This document shows positions 29,060 through 37,995 of a stretch of 41,740 nucleotides of DNA, one piece after another. The first letter of the stretch is position 1, and the number at the start of each line of letters is the position of its first letter. The stretch lies in contig NZ_BAFE01000013.1 of the NCBI RefSeq assembly GCF_000247995.1, positions 1-41,740 of the forward strand. Reading direction: 5' to 3'. The notes under the pieces are model-generated. The model searched no databases and had not been told where the DNA came from. It saw only the letters and a program-made list of their open reading frames with translations. The stretch comes from Mobilicoccus pelagius NBRC 104925. Lineage in GTDB: Bacteria; Actinomycetota; Actinomycetes; Actinomycetales; Dermatophilaceae. The position numbers and the translations under genes were made by a program.

Positions 29060-29072
29060 GTGTGTCGTCTCG

Positions 29073-29144
29073 TCAGCGACCCTGGTCGCGAAGATCCATC
29101 GTCTCCTGCAGGGCCCGCTGGAAGTCGCGCTGTTCGTCGGTCAT
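29073..29144 (-). CDS. Candidate 23-aa small protein with strong Shine-Dalgarno sequence
   Basis: The reading frame has 23 sense codons and a TGA. It starts MTDEQRDF, ends MDLRDQGR and is highly charged, with one amphipathic helix likely. GAGGAG lies 6 nt before the ATG, the best Shine-Dalgarno sequence in this part of the window. A perfect terminator hairpin follows the stop. The codons are typical of the genome. Upstream in-frame sequence is also protein-like (CPWWNRDRTAAL) back to a TGA but has no ATG or GTG, so the ATG is the supported start. I do not recognise the product. It could be a stand-alone small protein or the remnant of a longer gene. Confidence 0.55.
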   Translation of the reverse strand: MTDEQRDFQRALQETMDLRDQGR

Positions 29145-29569
29145 GTCGAACTCCTCGAGGCATTCACGTGGCAGCCCGCGGAGGGCCGCCGTGCGGTCAC
29201 GGTTCCACCACGGACACCGGGAGGTTCACCGGTGGAGTCGCGAGGGCTGCGGGGTTGCCGCGCCACGGGCTCGGGTGGGGCGTTCTCACGCCGTGTCCTC
29301 ACGGTGGCACAGCGCCGTCGGGCCACGTCGATACCGTCCATATTGTGAGATACGAATCCATCATGCGGACACGTGTCCTGCGGTGTCCCCCACGACCGCA
29401 CGAGGACGCCGACCCGCGCCCGTCACACCGGAGACGGCCGGAGGCCTCGCGGGACCGACACGGGGAACGGGGCGGAGCTCTCCCCACGGTCCACGCTCAC
29501 GGGGCGGGCCCCGCGGGTAGCCTGGCAGCACCATTGTTCGACGAGGAGTTCGGCGAGGAGAAGGACGAC
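29145..29569. other. Intergenic region with divergent promoters
   Basis: This 425-bp stretch lies between two divergently oriented small genes. I see no convincing gene apart from the in-frame upstream extension of the 23-codon frame. It has a locally A+T-rich island at about 29335-29365 (CATATTGTGAGATACGAATC), and TAGCCT at 29517-29522 could be a -10 box for the plus-strand 57-aa gene. Confidence 0.4.
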
Positions 29570-29743
29570 ATGGCCAAGGACGAGGGGCTCAGCCTCGGGT
29601 ACCGCATCGGTTGGAACATCCGCAAGCTGGCGATGACCTTCTTCGGCCCCGCCCAGCTGGGCGAGGAGGACCCCATGGAGCGCCTTCACGAGGAGCGTCG
29701 CCGCAAGTCGGCGGAGGCCCGCGCGCGTCGGGCGGGACGCTGA
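29570..29743 (+). CDS. Small basic protein (57 aa), coupled to an ABC ATPase
   Basis: The frame encodes [20 protein letters not shown] at the N-terminus, a short hydrophobic stretch [10 protein letters not shown], then an acidic turn [12 protein letters not shown] and a basic, probably helical tail of Lys/Arg/Ala. GAGGAGAAGG lies 5-9 nt upstream of the ATG, and the codons are normal. Its TGA overlaps the putative CTG start of the ABC ATPase, so translational coupling is likely. I do not recognise a family; an amphipathic membrane-surface protein is a guess. Confidence 0.65.
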   Translation: MAKDEGLSLGYRIGWNIRKLAMTFFGPAQLGEEDPMERLHEERRRKSAEARARRAGR

Positions 29744-30495
29744 CGGCCACGTCGGCGGCGAGGCCCCTCGTCGTCCTCGAGCACGTCGACAAGCACTTCG
29801 GGGATCTCCACGTCCTCAAGGACGTCGATCTCACCATCCACGCCGGTGAGGTCGTCGTCCTGCTGGGCCCCTCGGGCGCGGGCAAGTCGACGCTGTGTCA
29901 CACCGTCAACGGGCTGACGCCCATCGACTCCGGCTCGATCACGATCGACGGGCGACCGTTGCCCACCACCGACCGGGGGCTCGCCGACCTCCGTGCCGAT
30001 CTCGGCATGGTGTTCCAGAGCTTCAACCTGTTCGCCGACATGACGGTCCTGGAGAACGTCATGTACGGACCGGTCAAGGTGCGGCGGCGCCCGAGGGCCG
30101 AGGCCGAGGAGCAGGCACGCCACCGCCTCGCGCGCGTCGGCATGCTCGACCACGCCGATGCGATGCCCGCCCAGCTGTCCGGCGGTCAGCAGCAGCGGGT
30201 CGCGATCGCCCGCGCGCTCGCGATGGACCCCAAGATCATGCTCTTCGACGAGCCCACCTCGGCGCTGGACCCGGAGATGATCAGCGAGGTCCTCGACGCG
30301 ATGACCGATCTCGCCGAGTCGGGCATGACGATGCTCGTCGTCACCCACGAGATGGGGTTCGCCCGGCGTGCGGCCGACCGCATCGTGTTCATGGTCGACG
30401 GCGCGATCGTCGAGGACACCGATCCCGAGACGTTCTTCACGAACCCGCGCAGCGAGCGGGCGAAGGAGTTCCTCGGCAAGATCCTCCCCCGCTGA
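29740..30495 (+). CDS. Polar amino acid (glutamate-type) ABC transporter ATP-binding protein
   Basis: This ATPase is closest in type to GluA/GlnQ importers of polar amino acids. Motifs are Walker [12 protein letters not shown], the Q-loop [18 protein letters not shown], signature [15 protein letters not shown], Walker [16 protein letters not shown] and the H-loop VVTHEMGFA. From the CTG at 29740 it is 251 aa, the family norm of about 242-255. No ATG or GTG occurs in frame before the Walker A region; the only alternative is a TTG at 29611 that would add 43 residues read out of frame through the 57-aa gene. The CTG forms a CTGA overlap with that gene's stop. No permease or binding protein gene is adjacent, so it is an orphan ATPase in this window. 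Confidence 0.8.
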   Translation: MTATSAARPLVVLEHVDKHFGDLHVLKDVDLTIHAGEVVVLLGPSGAGKSTLCHTVNGLTPIDSGSITIDGRPLPTTDRGLADLRADLGMVFQSFNLFADMTVLENVMYGPVKVRRRPRAEAEEQARHRLARVGMLDHADAMPAQLSGGQQQRVAIARALAMDPKIMLFDEPTSALDPEMISEVLDAMTDLAESGMTMLVVTHEMGFARRAADRIVFMVDGAIVEDTDPETFFTNPRSERAKEFLGKILPR

Positions 30496-30510
30496 GGCAG
30501 ACGGCCTCCC

Positions 30511-30563
30511 ACGCGAACGGGCGGCCTCTCCACCCCAGCGGTGGAGAGGCCGCCCGTTCGCGT
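30511..30563. terminator. Bidirectional terminator hairpin
   Basis: A perfect 23-bp stem (30511-30533 with 30541-30563) has a 7-nt loop. It separates the plus-strand ATPase gene from the convergent aldehyde dehydrogenase gene and is the longest perfect hairpin seen in the window. Confidence 0.85.
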
Positions 30564-30589
30564 GAACCGACGCGTCAGGACTCGAGGCG

Positions 30590-32035
30590 TCAGGACTCGA
30601 TGTTCGCCATGACGTGCTTGATGCGGGTGTAGTCCTCGAACCCGTACATCGAGAGGTCCTTGCCGTAGCCGGAGTGCTTGAACCCGCCGTGGGGCATCTC
30701 GGCGACGAGCGGGATGTGGGTGTTGATCCACACGCAGCCGAAGTCGAGCTTGCGGCTCATCCGCATGGCGCGGCCGAAGTCGCGGCTCCACACGCTGCTC
30801 GCGAGACCGTACTGCACGCCATTGGCGTAGCGGAGGGCCTCGGCCTCGTCGGTGAAGGACTGGACGGTGATGACGGGGCCGAAGATCTCGTTCTGGACGA
30901 CCTCGTCATCCTGCTGCAGACCGGAGACGACGGCGGGGCGCAGGTAGTAGCCGCCCTCGAACTCGCCGGTCATCCGGTCGCCGCCGACGAGGCGGGCGTG
31001 GTCGGGCAGGCGGTCGAGGAACCCGGTGACGTGGTCGAGCTGGTTGCCGTTGTTCACGGGGCCGAGGAGGGCGTCGTCGTTCGCCGGGAGGCCGACGACG
31101 GCGTTCTTCGCGAACTCGCCGAGGGCGGCGACGAACTCGTCGTGGAGGCCCTGCTGGACGAGGACGCGGGTGGCGGCGGTGCAGTCCTGGCCGGCATTGA
31201 AGTAGCCGGCGGTGCCGATGCCCTCGATGGCGGCCTCGAGGTCGGCGTCGTCGAAGACGACGACCGGCGCCTTGCCGCCGAGCTCGAGGTGGACGCGCTT
31301 GACGTCCTTCGCGGCGGTCTCGGCGACCTGCATACCGGCCCGCACGGAGCCGGTGATGGAGACCATCTGCGGGGTGGCGTGCTCGACGAGGGCGCGGCCG
31401 GTGTCGCGGTCGCCGGCGACGACGTTGAAGACGCCGGCGGGGAGGAACTCGGCAGCGATCTCCGCCATGCGGAGCGTCGTCTCGGGTGTCGTGTCGCTCG
31501 GCTTGAGGACGACGGTGTTGCCGGCGGCGAGCGCGGGCGCGAACTTCCAGACGGCCATCATCATCGGGTAGTTCCACGGCGTGACCTGGCCGACGACTCC
31601 GATGGGCTCGCGGCGGATCCACGAGGTGTGACCGGCCATGTACTCGGCGCTGCCGCGGCCTTCGAGGATGCGGGCGGCACCCGCGAAGAAACGGACCTGG
31701 TCGGCCATGACCGGCACCTCCTCGCTCGCGGTGAGCGCGTAGGGCTTGCCGGTGTTCTCGGCCTCGAGCCTGACGAGCTCGTCGCCGTGCTCCTCGAGGG
31801 CGTCGGCGAACTTGAGGAGGGCGGCCTGACGTTCGGACGGCGTCGTGTCGGCCCAGCCCTCGAACGCCTCCGACGCGGCGGTGTAGGCGCGGTCGACGTC
31901 GGCTGCGGTCGACCGCGGCGACGTGGCGACGACCTCCCCCGTCACGGGGCTGCGCACCTCGATCCGCTCGTCGGTCTCGGCGTCGACGAACGCTCCGCCG
32001 ACGAAGTTCTTGAGCACGCGGGGGTTCTGCGTCAT
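30590..32035 (-). CDS. Gamma-aminobutyraldehyde dehydrogenase-like aldehyde dehydrogenase
   Basis: This NAD(P)+-dependent aldehyde dehydrogenase has 481 aa, the family norm. The active-site Cys285 is in FNAGQDCTAATR and the general base Glu251 in ELGGKAP. The cofactor-binding helix region VTPWNYPMMMAVWKFAPALA and KPSDTTPETT are conserved. GQDCTAA and the C-terminal GFKHSGYGKDLSMYGFEDYTRIKHV resemble PatD (YdcW), the aminobutyraldehyde dehydrogenase of putrescine breakdown; betaine aldehyde dehydrogenase is the alternative. The Shine-Dalgarno AAGGAG lies upstream of the ATG at 32035. No putrescine aminotransferase gene is in the window. Confidence 0.83.
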   Translation of the reverse strand: MTQNPRVLKNFVGGAFVDAETDERIEVRSPVTGEVVATSPRSTAADVDRAYTAASEAFEGWADTTPSERQAALLKFADALEEHGDELVRLEAENTGKPYALTASEEVPVMADQVRFFAGAARILEGRGSAEYMAGHTSWIRREPIGVVGQVTPWNYPMMMAVWKFAPALAAGNTVVLKPSDTTPETTLRMAEIAAEFLPAGVFNVVAGDRDTGRALVEHATPQMVSITGSVRAGMQVAETAAKDVKRVHLELGGKAPVVVFDDADLEAAIEGIGTAGYFNAGQDCTAATRVLVQQGLHDEFVAALGEFAKNAVVGLPANDDALLGPVNNGNQLDHVTGFLDRLPDHARLVGGDRMTGEFEGGYYLRPAVVSGLQQDDEVVQNEIFGPVITVQSFTDEAEALRYANGVQYGLASSVWSRDFGRAMRMSRKLDFGCVWINTHIPLVAEMPHGGFKHSGYGKDLSMYGFEDYTRIKHVMANIES

Positions 32036-32319
32036 GGAGGACTCCTTCGTCTCGTGGGCGCCGGGCCGAGGACGGCCCGTCCGACGCCTGACACCGGGCA
32101 CTGTACCGACCGGACGGTGCCAGGTCGCCGCTTCGCGCCGTCTCGTCGCGATCGGGTGGGCCGCGGCCCGGGGGCGCGTCCCCGCAGGATTCGTCGGCGA
32201 GGTCCATACCGGCGGATGACGGCGTGTCCGACTCAGGTCGGATGTGCTGCGGGCGTGGAAGCGACAGACTGCACGGGTGGCGCGATCACACGCGCTCGTG
32301 ACGAAGGAGTCGGTAGCGC
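32036..32319. other. Divergent promoter region
   Basis: The 284 bp between the aldehyde dehydrogenase and the MacA-like gene should carry divergent promoters. I see no clear gene, hairpin or operator in it. Confidence 0.5.
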
Positions 32320-33432
32320 GTGGAGACCGTGCGGCGGTACGTCTTTCCCCTCATCTGGATGCTCGTGTTCGGCGTGATCGCCGCGTCGCTCGCGAAGGTG
32401 GCATTCTTCTCCGACGCCTCCGCGGCCGGGCCCCAGGACACCGCTGCGCCGGCCGCCGCCCTCGCCGAGGACTCCACCGTCGCCGTCCGGCGCGCGGACG
32501 TCGCCTCGACGTTGTCCCTCCCCGGCACGGTGCGTCCCGACACCGGACGCGTCGTCAAGGCGACGACCGCGGGCGAGGTCGTCGCCGTCTGGGTGAAGAA
32601 CGGCGACCACGTCGACAAGGGCGCCCGCATCCTCCAGGTCAAGGTCCCCCGCGAGGTCGACCCCGTCGACGCTCCCGCACCGGCCGCCCCCGCCCCGTCG
32701 GGCGCTCCCGCAGGATCAGCAGCAGGGTCGGCGGCGGGAGCCCCTGCCGCTGCACCCGTCGCGGCGCCCGCGGCCGCACCGCAGTTCACCTACCACACGC
32801 TCCACGCCCCGGCGTCGGGCACGGTGCGCGGGCTCACGGCGACGACCGGCCAGAGCCTCGCCTCGGGCGACACCGTCGCCACTCTCTCCCCCGGCACGTA
32901 CTCCGCCACCGCCGATCTCACCCCCGAGCAGCAGCTCCAGCTCCTCGGCCGCACCGTCCAGGCGAAGGCCACCATCCCCGGGACGCGGACGCCCGTCTCC
33001 TGCACCTCGACCGGCATCGAGGAGGACGACCCCGAGGCCGCCGACGCCCAGCAGCCCGCCGCCCCACAGGTCGACCCGATGACGGGGATGCCGATGGAGA
33101 GCACCACTTCCGCCGCGAGCCTCCGCTGCGCGATCCCCGACGGCACGAAGGTCGTACCGGGCCTCGCCGTGACGATCGGCGTCGACCTCGGTTCCGCCAA
33201 GAAGACGCTCGTCGTCCCCACCACCGCGGTCGAGGGGACGACCGACGACGGGGCCGTCTACCTCGTCGGCGACGGCGGCGAGCCGACCCGACACCCCGTG
33301 CGGCTCGGCCTGCGCGGCGAGGACGTCGTCCAGGTCGTCTCCGGTCTCAAGCAGGGCCAGGAGGTCCTCCGGTTCGTCCCCGGCGTCGACAACCCCGAGG
33401 CGCAGAACGGCCCGGGCGGAGCGGGCTGGTGA
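32320..33432 (+). CDS. MacA-like periplasmic adaptor subunit (membrane fusion protein)
   Basis: This 370-aa protein is the extracytoplasmic adaptor of a MacB-type ABC system. A single N-terminal helix (about residues 8-28, VFPLIWMLVFGVIAASLAKV) anchors it. A lipoyl-like split domain follows (STLSLPGTVRPDTGRVVKATTAGEVVAVWVKNGDHVDKG and PASGTVRGLTATTGQSL), interrupted by an Ala/Pro-rich linker at about residues 110-148 where other adaptors have a coiled-coil hairpin. The beta-barrel and C-terminal domains complete it (VYLVGDGGEPTRHPVRLGL). The start is GTG, with AAGGAG about 11 nt upstream. It overlaps the ATPase gene by 4 nt (GTGA). The missing hairpin fits a monoderm cell with no outer-membrane channel. 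Confidence 0.82.
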   Translation: METVRRYVFPLIWMLVFGVIAASLAKVAFFSDASAAGPQDTAAPAAALAEDSTVAVRRADVASTLSLPGTVRPDTGRVVKATTAGEVVAVWVKNGDHVDKGARILQVKVPREVDPVDAPAPAAPAPSGAPAGSAAGSAAGAPAAAPVAAPAAAPQFTYHTLHAPASGTVRGLTATTGQSLASGDTVATLSPGTYSATADLTPEQQLQLLGRTVQAKATIPGTRTPVSCTSTGIEEDDPEAADAQQPAAPQVDPMTGMPMESTTSAASLRCAIPDGTKVVPGLAVTIGVDLGSAKKTLVVPTTAVEGTTDDGAVYLVGDGGEPTRHPVRLGLRGEDVVQVVSGLKQGQEVLRFVPGVDNPEAQNGPGGAGW

Positions 33433-34352
33433 GTCACGTCGCCCCGGAGCCGGACTCCCCCGCCGGACCGTTCGACCCGTTCGGCCCTGCCCCGGACGCC
33501 CCCGTCGGCACTTCCCGTGAGACCACCGACGCGGGCCTCCCGACGGTCGAGGCGGCCACGCCGCTGCTCGAGATGTCGGGGGTCACCCGCGAGGTGCCGC
33601 TCCCCAACCGGGAGACACTCCACATCCTCCGCGGCATCGACCTCCGCGTGCACCCCCGCGATCACATCGCGATCGTCGGCCGCTCCGGCTCGGGCAAGAC
33701 GACGCTCATGAACCTCCTCGGCCTCATCGACCGGCAGACCTCGGGCGAGCTCCTCCTCGACGGGCAGGACGTCGCCCGCATGCGCGACTCCCGGCGGGCC
33801 CGCCTGCGGGGGCGTTCCATCGGGTTCGTCTTCCAGCAGTTCAACCTCCTGCCAGGCCGCACCGCCCTCGAGAACGTCATGATGCCGATGCTCTACGGCG
33901 ACGCCCGCCAGTTCTGGAACCGACGACGCGCCGCGATGGAGATGCTCGACCGCGTCGGACTCGCCGACCGGGCCGAGCAAAAACCGGGGCGTCTCTCCGG
34001 CGGCGAGCAGCAGCGTGTCGCCGTCGCCCGCGCCCTCGTGCGTCGCCCCCGGCTCATCCTCGCCGACGAACCCACCGGCGCCCTCGACGTCACCACCGGC
34101 GAGGCCGTCATGGCACTCCTCGACGAGATCGCCCGCGAGTCCGACGCCGCCCTCGTGACGATCACCCACGACCTCCAGGTCGCCGCGCTCTCCCGCCGCA
34201 CCTACCTCCTCGACGGCGGCGTCCTCCACGACGTCGACGTCGACCACGCCGGCGCCGCCCTCGCGGGCACGGGCGGGATCCGCGCCCACCGTGCGGCCGT
34301 CGGCGAGGCGAGCACGACCTCGACCTCGATCGGGCCGGAGGTGCAGCGGTGA
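33429..34352 (+). CDS. MacB-type ABC transporter ATP-binding protein
   Basis: This 307-aa ATPase powers the MacB/LolD-type efflux or mechanotransmission complex encoded with its neighbours. After an acidic/proline-rich N-terminal tail of about 45 residues come Walker [17 protein letters not shown], the Q-loop [18 protein letters not shown], signature [15 protein letters not shown], Walker [13 protein letters not shown] and the H-loop TITHDLQV. These spellings are characteristic of the LolD/MacB group. The C-terminal 40 residues are an Ala/Gly/Thr-rich tail. It is joined to both neighbours by 4-nt GTGA overlaps, so all three proteins should be made in fixed ratio. Confidence 0.9.
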   Translation: MSHVAPEPDSPAGPFDPFGPAPDAPVGTSRETTDAGLPTVEAATPLLEMSGVTREVPLPNRETLHILRGIDLRVHPRDHIAIVGRSGSGKTTLMNLLGLIDRQTSGELLLDGQDVARMRDSRRARLRGRSIGFVFQQFNLLPGRTALENVMMPMLYGDARQFWNRRRAAMEMLDRVGLADRAEQKPGRLSGGEQQRVAVARALVRRPRLILADEPTGALDVTTGEAVMALLDEIARESDAALVTITHDLQVAALSRRTYLLDGGVLHDVDVDHAGAALAGTGGIRAHRAAVGEASTTSTSIGPEVQR

Positions 34353-35593
34353 CGGGGTTCCTCGCCTCGATCGTCGAGGCCTACGGCGAGCTGCGCGTCA
34401 ACAAGGGCCGCGTGCTCCTCTCGCTCATCGGCGTCGCGCTCTCGGTGTTCGCGATGACGGGCGTCCTCGGCGCCGGCGGCATGTTGAGCGGTGCCCTCCA
34501 GCAGTCCCTCGAACGGGACATGGGACGCTCGGCGGTGCTCCAGCTCCAACCCACGGGCACCGTGAACGACGCCGGTGAGGCCCGACGTCGCGACGACGCC
34601 GTGCTGCAGACCCTCGACCGGCTCGGCATGACGCAACGCTCCCGCACGGCCCAGGTCTCGATGCGCGTCCAGACCCGCAACGGCGTGTTCCCCGTCGACG
34701 TCAACGCCGTCGACCCGTCCTGGGCCGACATGTACCGCATCCGCCCCGCCCTCGGCCGGTGGCTCGCCCGCAGCGACGAGGACCGCCTCGCGCCCGCGAT
34801 CGTCGTCGACGACGAGCTCTACGAGAGGCTCGGCCGCCCGCCGCTCGGCACGGCCACGCTCGTCTCCTACGGGGTGTCCCCCTCCGGCGGCTCCGGCACG
34901 ACCGGTGGGGCGGCCGGGCATCGTGTCGAGATGGTCGTCGTCGGCGTCCTCCCGCATCGACCGGGCGAGGAGCCGGACGGGATGCTCACCGCCTTCGTGC
35001 CGAGCGGCGCGCTCGCCCAGGTCCCCGGCGCCGAATCCGCCGTCCTCCAACGCAGCTACGTCGCCTGGGTACCGCCCGAGGTCGCCGACGAGGCGACGTC
35101 CCAGCTGCGCGCCCAGCTCCGCACCGTGCCCGGTGGGCCGATCGAGGCGCAGTCGATGGGCCTCTCCCTCGAGGACATGGGCTTCGACAAGGTGACGTGG
35201 GCCATCGCCGCCGTCGCGGGCGTCGTCCTCCTCCTCGGCGCGATGGGCCTCGTCAACATCTCGCTCGTCACCGTGCGCCACCGCATGCGGGAGATCGGGA
35301 TCAGGCGCTCCTACGGGGCGACCGGCGCGCGGATCTTCGTCGGTGTCCTCATGGAGTCCGTCGTCGCGACGACCGTCGCGGGTCTCATCGGCGTCACCGC
35401 CGCCGTCGCGCTCGTCCGGGCACCGTTCGTCCAGCGGTGGTTCGCCCAGACCGGTCTCGTCGACCTGCCACCGTTCCCCGTCTCGGCCGTCGTCACCGGC
35501 CTCCTCGCAGCGATCGGGGTCGGCGCCCTCGCCGGGATCGTCCCCGCCCTCATCGCCACCCGCGTCAAGGTCATCGACGCCATCCGCGCCTGA
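34349..35593 (+). CDS. MacB-like (FtsX-domain) ABC transporter permease
   Basis: This 414-aa permease has the MacB layout: an N-terminal helix (RVLLSLIGVALSVFAMTGVLG, about residues 21-41), a large extracytoplasmic domain (about 45-275) and three C-terminal helices of the FtsX fold. These contain WAIAAVAGVVLLLGAMGLVNI with VTVRHRMREIGIRRSYGAT, then ATTVAGLIGVTAAVALV and VVTGLLAAIGVGALAGIVPALIATRV. The VRxRxxEIGIRRxxGA cytosolic segment is the usual ATPase contact. The periplasmic domain carries a Gly/Ser-rich loop near residue 180. The start is GTG with a 4-nt overlap. It probably exports a peptide or responds to a cell-envelope agent; the substrate is unknown. Confidence 0.9.
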   Translation: MTGFLASIVEAYGELRVNKGRVLLSLIGVALSVFAMTGVLGAGGMLSGALQQSLERDMGRSAVLQLQPTGTVNDAGEARRRDDAVLQTLDRLGMTQRSRTAQVSMRVQTRNGVFPVDVNAVDPSWADMYRIRPALGRWLARSDEDRLAPAIVVDDELYERLGRPPLGTATLVSYGVSPSGGSGTTGGAAGHRVEMVVVGVLPHRPGEEPDGMLTAFVPSGALAQVPGAESAVLQRSYVAWVPPEVADEATSQLRAQLRTVPGGPIEAQSMGLSLEDMGFDKVTWAIAAVAGVVLLLGAMGLVNISLVTVRHRMREIGIRRSYGATGARIFVGVLMESVVATTVAGLIGVTAAVALVRAPFVQRWFAQTGLVDLPPFPVSAVVTGLLAAIGVGALAGIVPALIATRVKVIDAIRA

Positions 35594-35679
35594 GCACGAC
35601 GCCGACGCCCCACCGAGTCGGCCACGAGAACCGATGTCGACCGATGACGTCCGACGGTCACCGACGGCGACCGACACGC

Positions 35680-35716
35680 GAGAGCCCCCGCACCCGGACT
35701 CGGGGCGGGGGCTCTC
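35680..35716. terminator. Bidirectional terminator between the MacB operon and prpE
   Basis: A 12-bp stem (35680-35691 with 35705-35716), followed inward by a further CCCG/CGGG stem and a GACT loop, with one unpaired A. It sits between convergent genes. Confidence 0.75.
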
Positions 35717-35742
35717 CTCGCTCGCGGAGAGGCGCGGGACGG

Positions 35743-37644
35743 TCAGTCCTTGCGGAGCACCGGGCGCAGGGTGTCGAGGACGCTCGGGTCCTCGATGGTG
35801 CTGGGCACCATGGCCTCCTGGCCGTCGGCGATCTGACGCATGGTCTTGCGCAGGATCTTGCCCGAGCGCGTCTTCGGCAGCGCGACGACGACGTCGACGA
35901 GCTTGAGGGCGGCGACGGCGCCGACCTCGTCGCGGACGCGCTGGACGAGCTCCTTGCCGAGACGCTCGGTGTCCTCCTCGGTCTCGATGCCGGAGCCGGA
36001 CTTGAGCACGACGAACGCGCGCGGGATCTGGCCCTTCATCTGGTCGGCGACGCCGATGACGGCGCACTCGGCGACGGCCGGATGGCCCGCGATCGCGGCC
36101 TCGATCGACCCCGTGGACAGTCGGTGGCCGGCGACGTTGAGGACGTCGTCGGTGCGGCCCATGACGTAGACGTAGCCGTCCTCGTCGATGTAGCCGCCGT
36201 CACCGGTGAGGTAGTAGCCGTCGTACGCCGAGAGGTAGGACGACACGTAACGGTCGTCGTCGTTCCACAGCGTCGGCAGGGTGCCGGGCGGCATGGGGAG
36301 CTTGATCGCGATCGAACCCTCGGCGCCGGGCGGCACCTGCTGACCCTGCTCGTCGAGCACCTGCACGTCGTAACCCGGCGTCGGCACGGTGGGCGACCCC
36401 GGCTTGATGGGCAGCTCCTCGATGCCGACGGGGTTGGTCGCGATGGGCCAGCCCGTCTCCGTCTGCCACCAGTTGTCGATGACCGGGATACCGAGCACCT
36501 CGCTCGCCCACTTGTACGTCTCGGGGTCGAGACGCTCACCGGCGAGGAAGAGCCGCCGCAGGCTGGAGACGTCGTACTTCTTCAGCTCTTCGGCGTTCGG
36601 GTCCTCCTTCTTGATGGCCCGGATCGCCGTCGGTGCCGTGAACAACGACACCACCTCGTACTTCTCGACCACTCGCCAGAACGCGCCCGCGTCGGGGGTG
36701 CCGACCGGCTTGCCCTCGTAGACGATCGTCGTCGCGCCCGCGAGCAGCGGCGCGTAGACGATGTAGGAGTGGCCGACGACCCAGCCGACGTCGCTCGCCG
36801 TCCAGAACACCTCGCCCGGCCGGATGCCGTACAGGTTGGGCATCGACCACGTCAACGCGACGGCGTGGCCGCCGTTGTCGCGCACGATGCCCTTGGGCTT
36901 GCCCGTGGTGCCGGAGGTGTAGAGCACGTAGAGCGGGTCGGTGGCGGCGACCTCGACGCACTCGGCCGGCTGGATCGCGTCGGACTTCATCATCTCGACC
37001 CAGTCGACGTCGCGCTCGGTCATCTCGGCCGTGACCTGCTCGCGCTGGAGGATGACGCATCGCTCCGGCTTGTGGCTCGACCGGTCGATCGCCTGGTCGA
37101 GGAACGGCTTGTACGGGACCGTGCGGGAGGGCTCGATGCCGCACGACGCCGCGACGACCACCTTGGGTACCGCGTCCTCGATACGGGCCGCGAGCTCCGC
37201 CGGCGCGAACCCGCCGAACACGACCGAGTGGATCGCACCGAGACGCGCCGTCGCGAGCATCGCGATGACGGCCTCCGGCACCATCGGCATGTAGATGACG
37301 ACCCGGTCCCCCTTCTCGACACCGAGGGTGCGCAGCACGCCCGCGAACTTCGCGACCTTCTCGAGGAGTTCGGCGTACGTGTAGCTGCGGGAGGTGCCCG
37401 TCACGGGGCTCTCGTAGTGCAGCGCCGCCTGGTCGGCACGGCCGGCGATCACGTGGCGGTCGAGGGCGTTGTAGCAGGTGTTGAGGGTTCCGTCGGAGAA
37501 CCAGCGGTAGAACGGCGGACGGGAGTCGTCGAGGCCGGTCTTCGGGGGACGGATCCAGTCCACGCCCTGGGCGGCCTCGGCCCAGAACCCTGCCGGGTCC
37601 GCGCTGCTTCTGTCGTGGAGTGCTCGGTAGGCGCCGTTGCTCAT
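35743..37644 (-). CDS. prpE: Propionyl-CoA synthetase PrpE
   Basis: PrpE activates propionate with ATP and CoA through an acyl-adenylate. The 633-aa length matches. The phosphate loop is LYTSGTTGKPKGIVRDNGGHAVAL, where VRDNGGHAVAL is characteristic of PrpE and not acetyl-CoA synthetase. WFSDGTLNTCYNALDRHV, NWWQTETGWPIATNP and YYLTGDGGYIDEDGYVYVMGRTDD are also conserved. The catalytic and acetylation-prone lysine is K596 in KTRSGKILRKTMR. The Shine-Dalgarno GGGAGGA lies about 8 nt before the ATG. No methylcitrate-cycle genes are adjacent. Confidence 0.92.
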   Translation of the reverse strand: MSNGAYRALHDRSSADPAGFWAEAAQGVDWIRPPKTGLDDSRPPFYRWFSDGTLNTCYNALDRHVIAGRADQAALHYESPVTGTSRSYTYAELLEKVAKFAGVLRTLGVEKGDRVVIYMPMVPEAVIAMLATARLGAIHSVVFGGFAPAELAARIEDAVPKVVVAASCGIEPSRTVPYKPFLDQAIDRSSHKPERCVILQREQVTAEMTERDVDWVEMMKSDAIQPAECVEVAATDPLYVLYTSGTTGKPKGIVRDNGGHAVALTWSMPNLYGIRPGEVFWTASDVGWVVGHSYIVYAPLLAGATTIVYEGKPVGTPDAGAFWRVVEKYEVVSLFTAPTAIRAIKKEDPNAEELKKYDVSSLRRLFLAGERLDPETYKWASEVLGIPVIDNWWQTETGWPIATNPVGIEELPIKPGSPTVPTPGYDVQVLDEQGQQVPPGAEGSIAIKLPMPPGTLPTLWNDDDRYVSSYLSAYDGYYLTGDGGYIDEDGYVYVMGRTDDVLNVAGHRLSTGSIEAAIAGHPAVAECAVIGVADQMKGQIPRAFVVLKSGSGIETEEDTERLGKELVQRVRDEVGAVAALKLVDVVVALPKTRSGKILRKTMRQIADGQEAMVPSTIEDPSVLDTLRPVLRKD

Positions 37645-37995
37645 GGGGTCATCCTCCCCTGTGCACCGCGGCGGCGGGCGACAACGCACCCACCGATCCG
37701 ACCACCGGCCCGGGGAGGGCCCCGGGCGATCACGGCCGAGGGCGACGAGAGCCCACGACGGTCCCCGGGCCGTGAGAGCCATGAGAGCCGTGAGCCGAGG
37801 GCGCACGAGGACCGACGAGGCTCGGCCGACCTGGACGCCCCGGCCCCGGATCGGCCGGTACGCGCGTCCCCGCAAGACGGCGAACGGCCGGCGCGGGCCC
37901 CTGTTCCCACGCCGGCCGTCGAGGCCCATCACGTCGAACGTGTGGACTCACCGGGATGCACCGCCGTCAACTCGTCATCCCGGAGTTCTCGGCCC
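37645..37995. other. Intergenic region between prpE and a secreted-protein gene
   Basis: This 351-bp stretch holds a candidate terminator (37884-37919) and should carry the prpE promoter. No supportable gene is seen: frames running through it lack starts or are arginine-rich shadows. Confidence 0.5.
37884..37919 (-). terminator. Candidate terminator after the small secreted-protein gene
   Basis: ACGGCCGGCG (37884-37893) pairs perfectly with CGCCGGCCGT (37910-37919) across a 16-nt loop. It lies 76 nt after the stop of the minus-strand gene. Confidence 0.5.
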
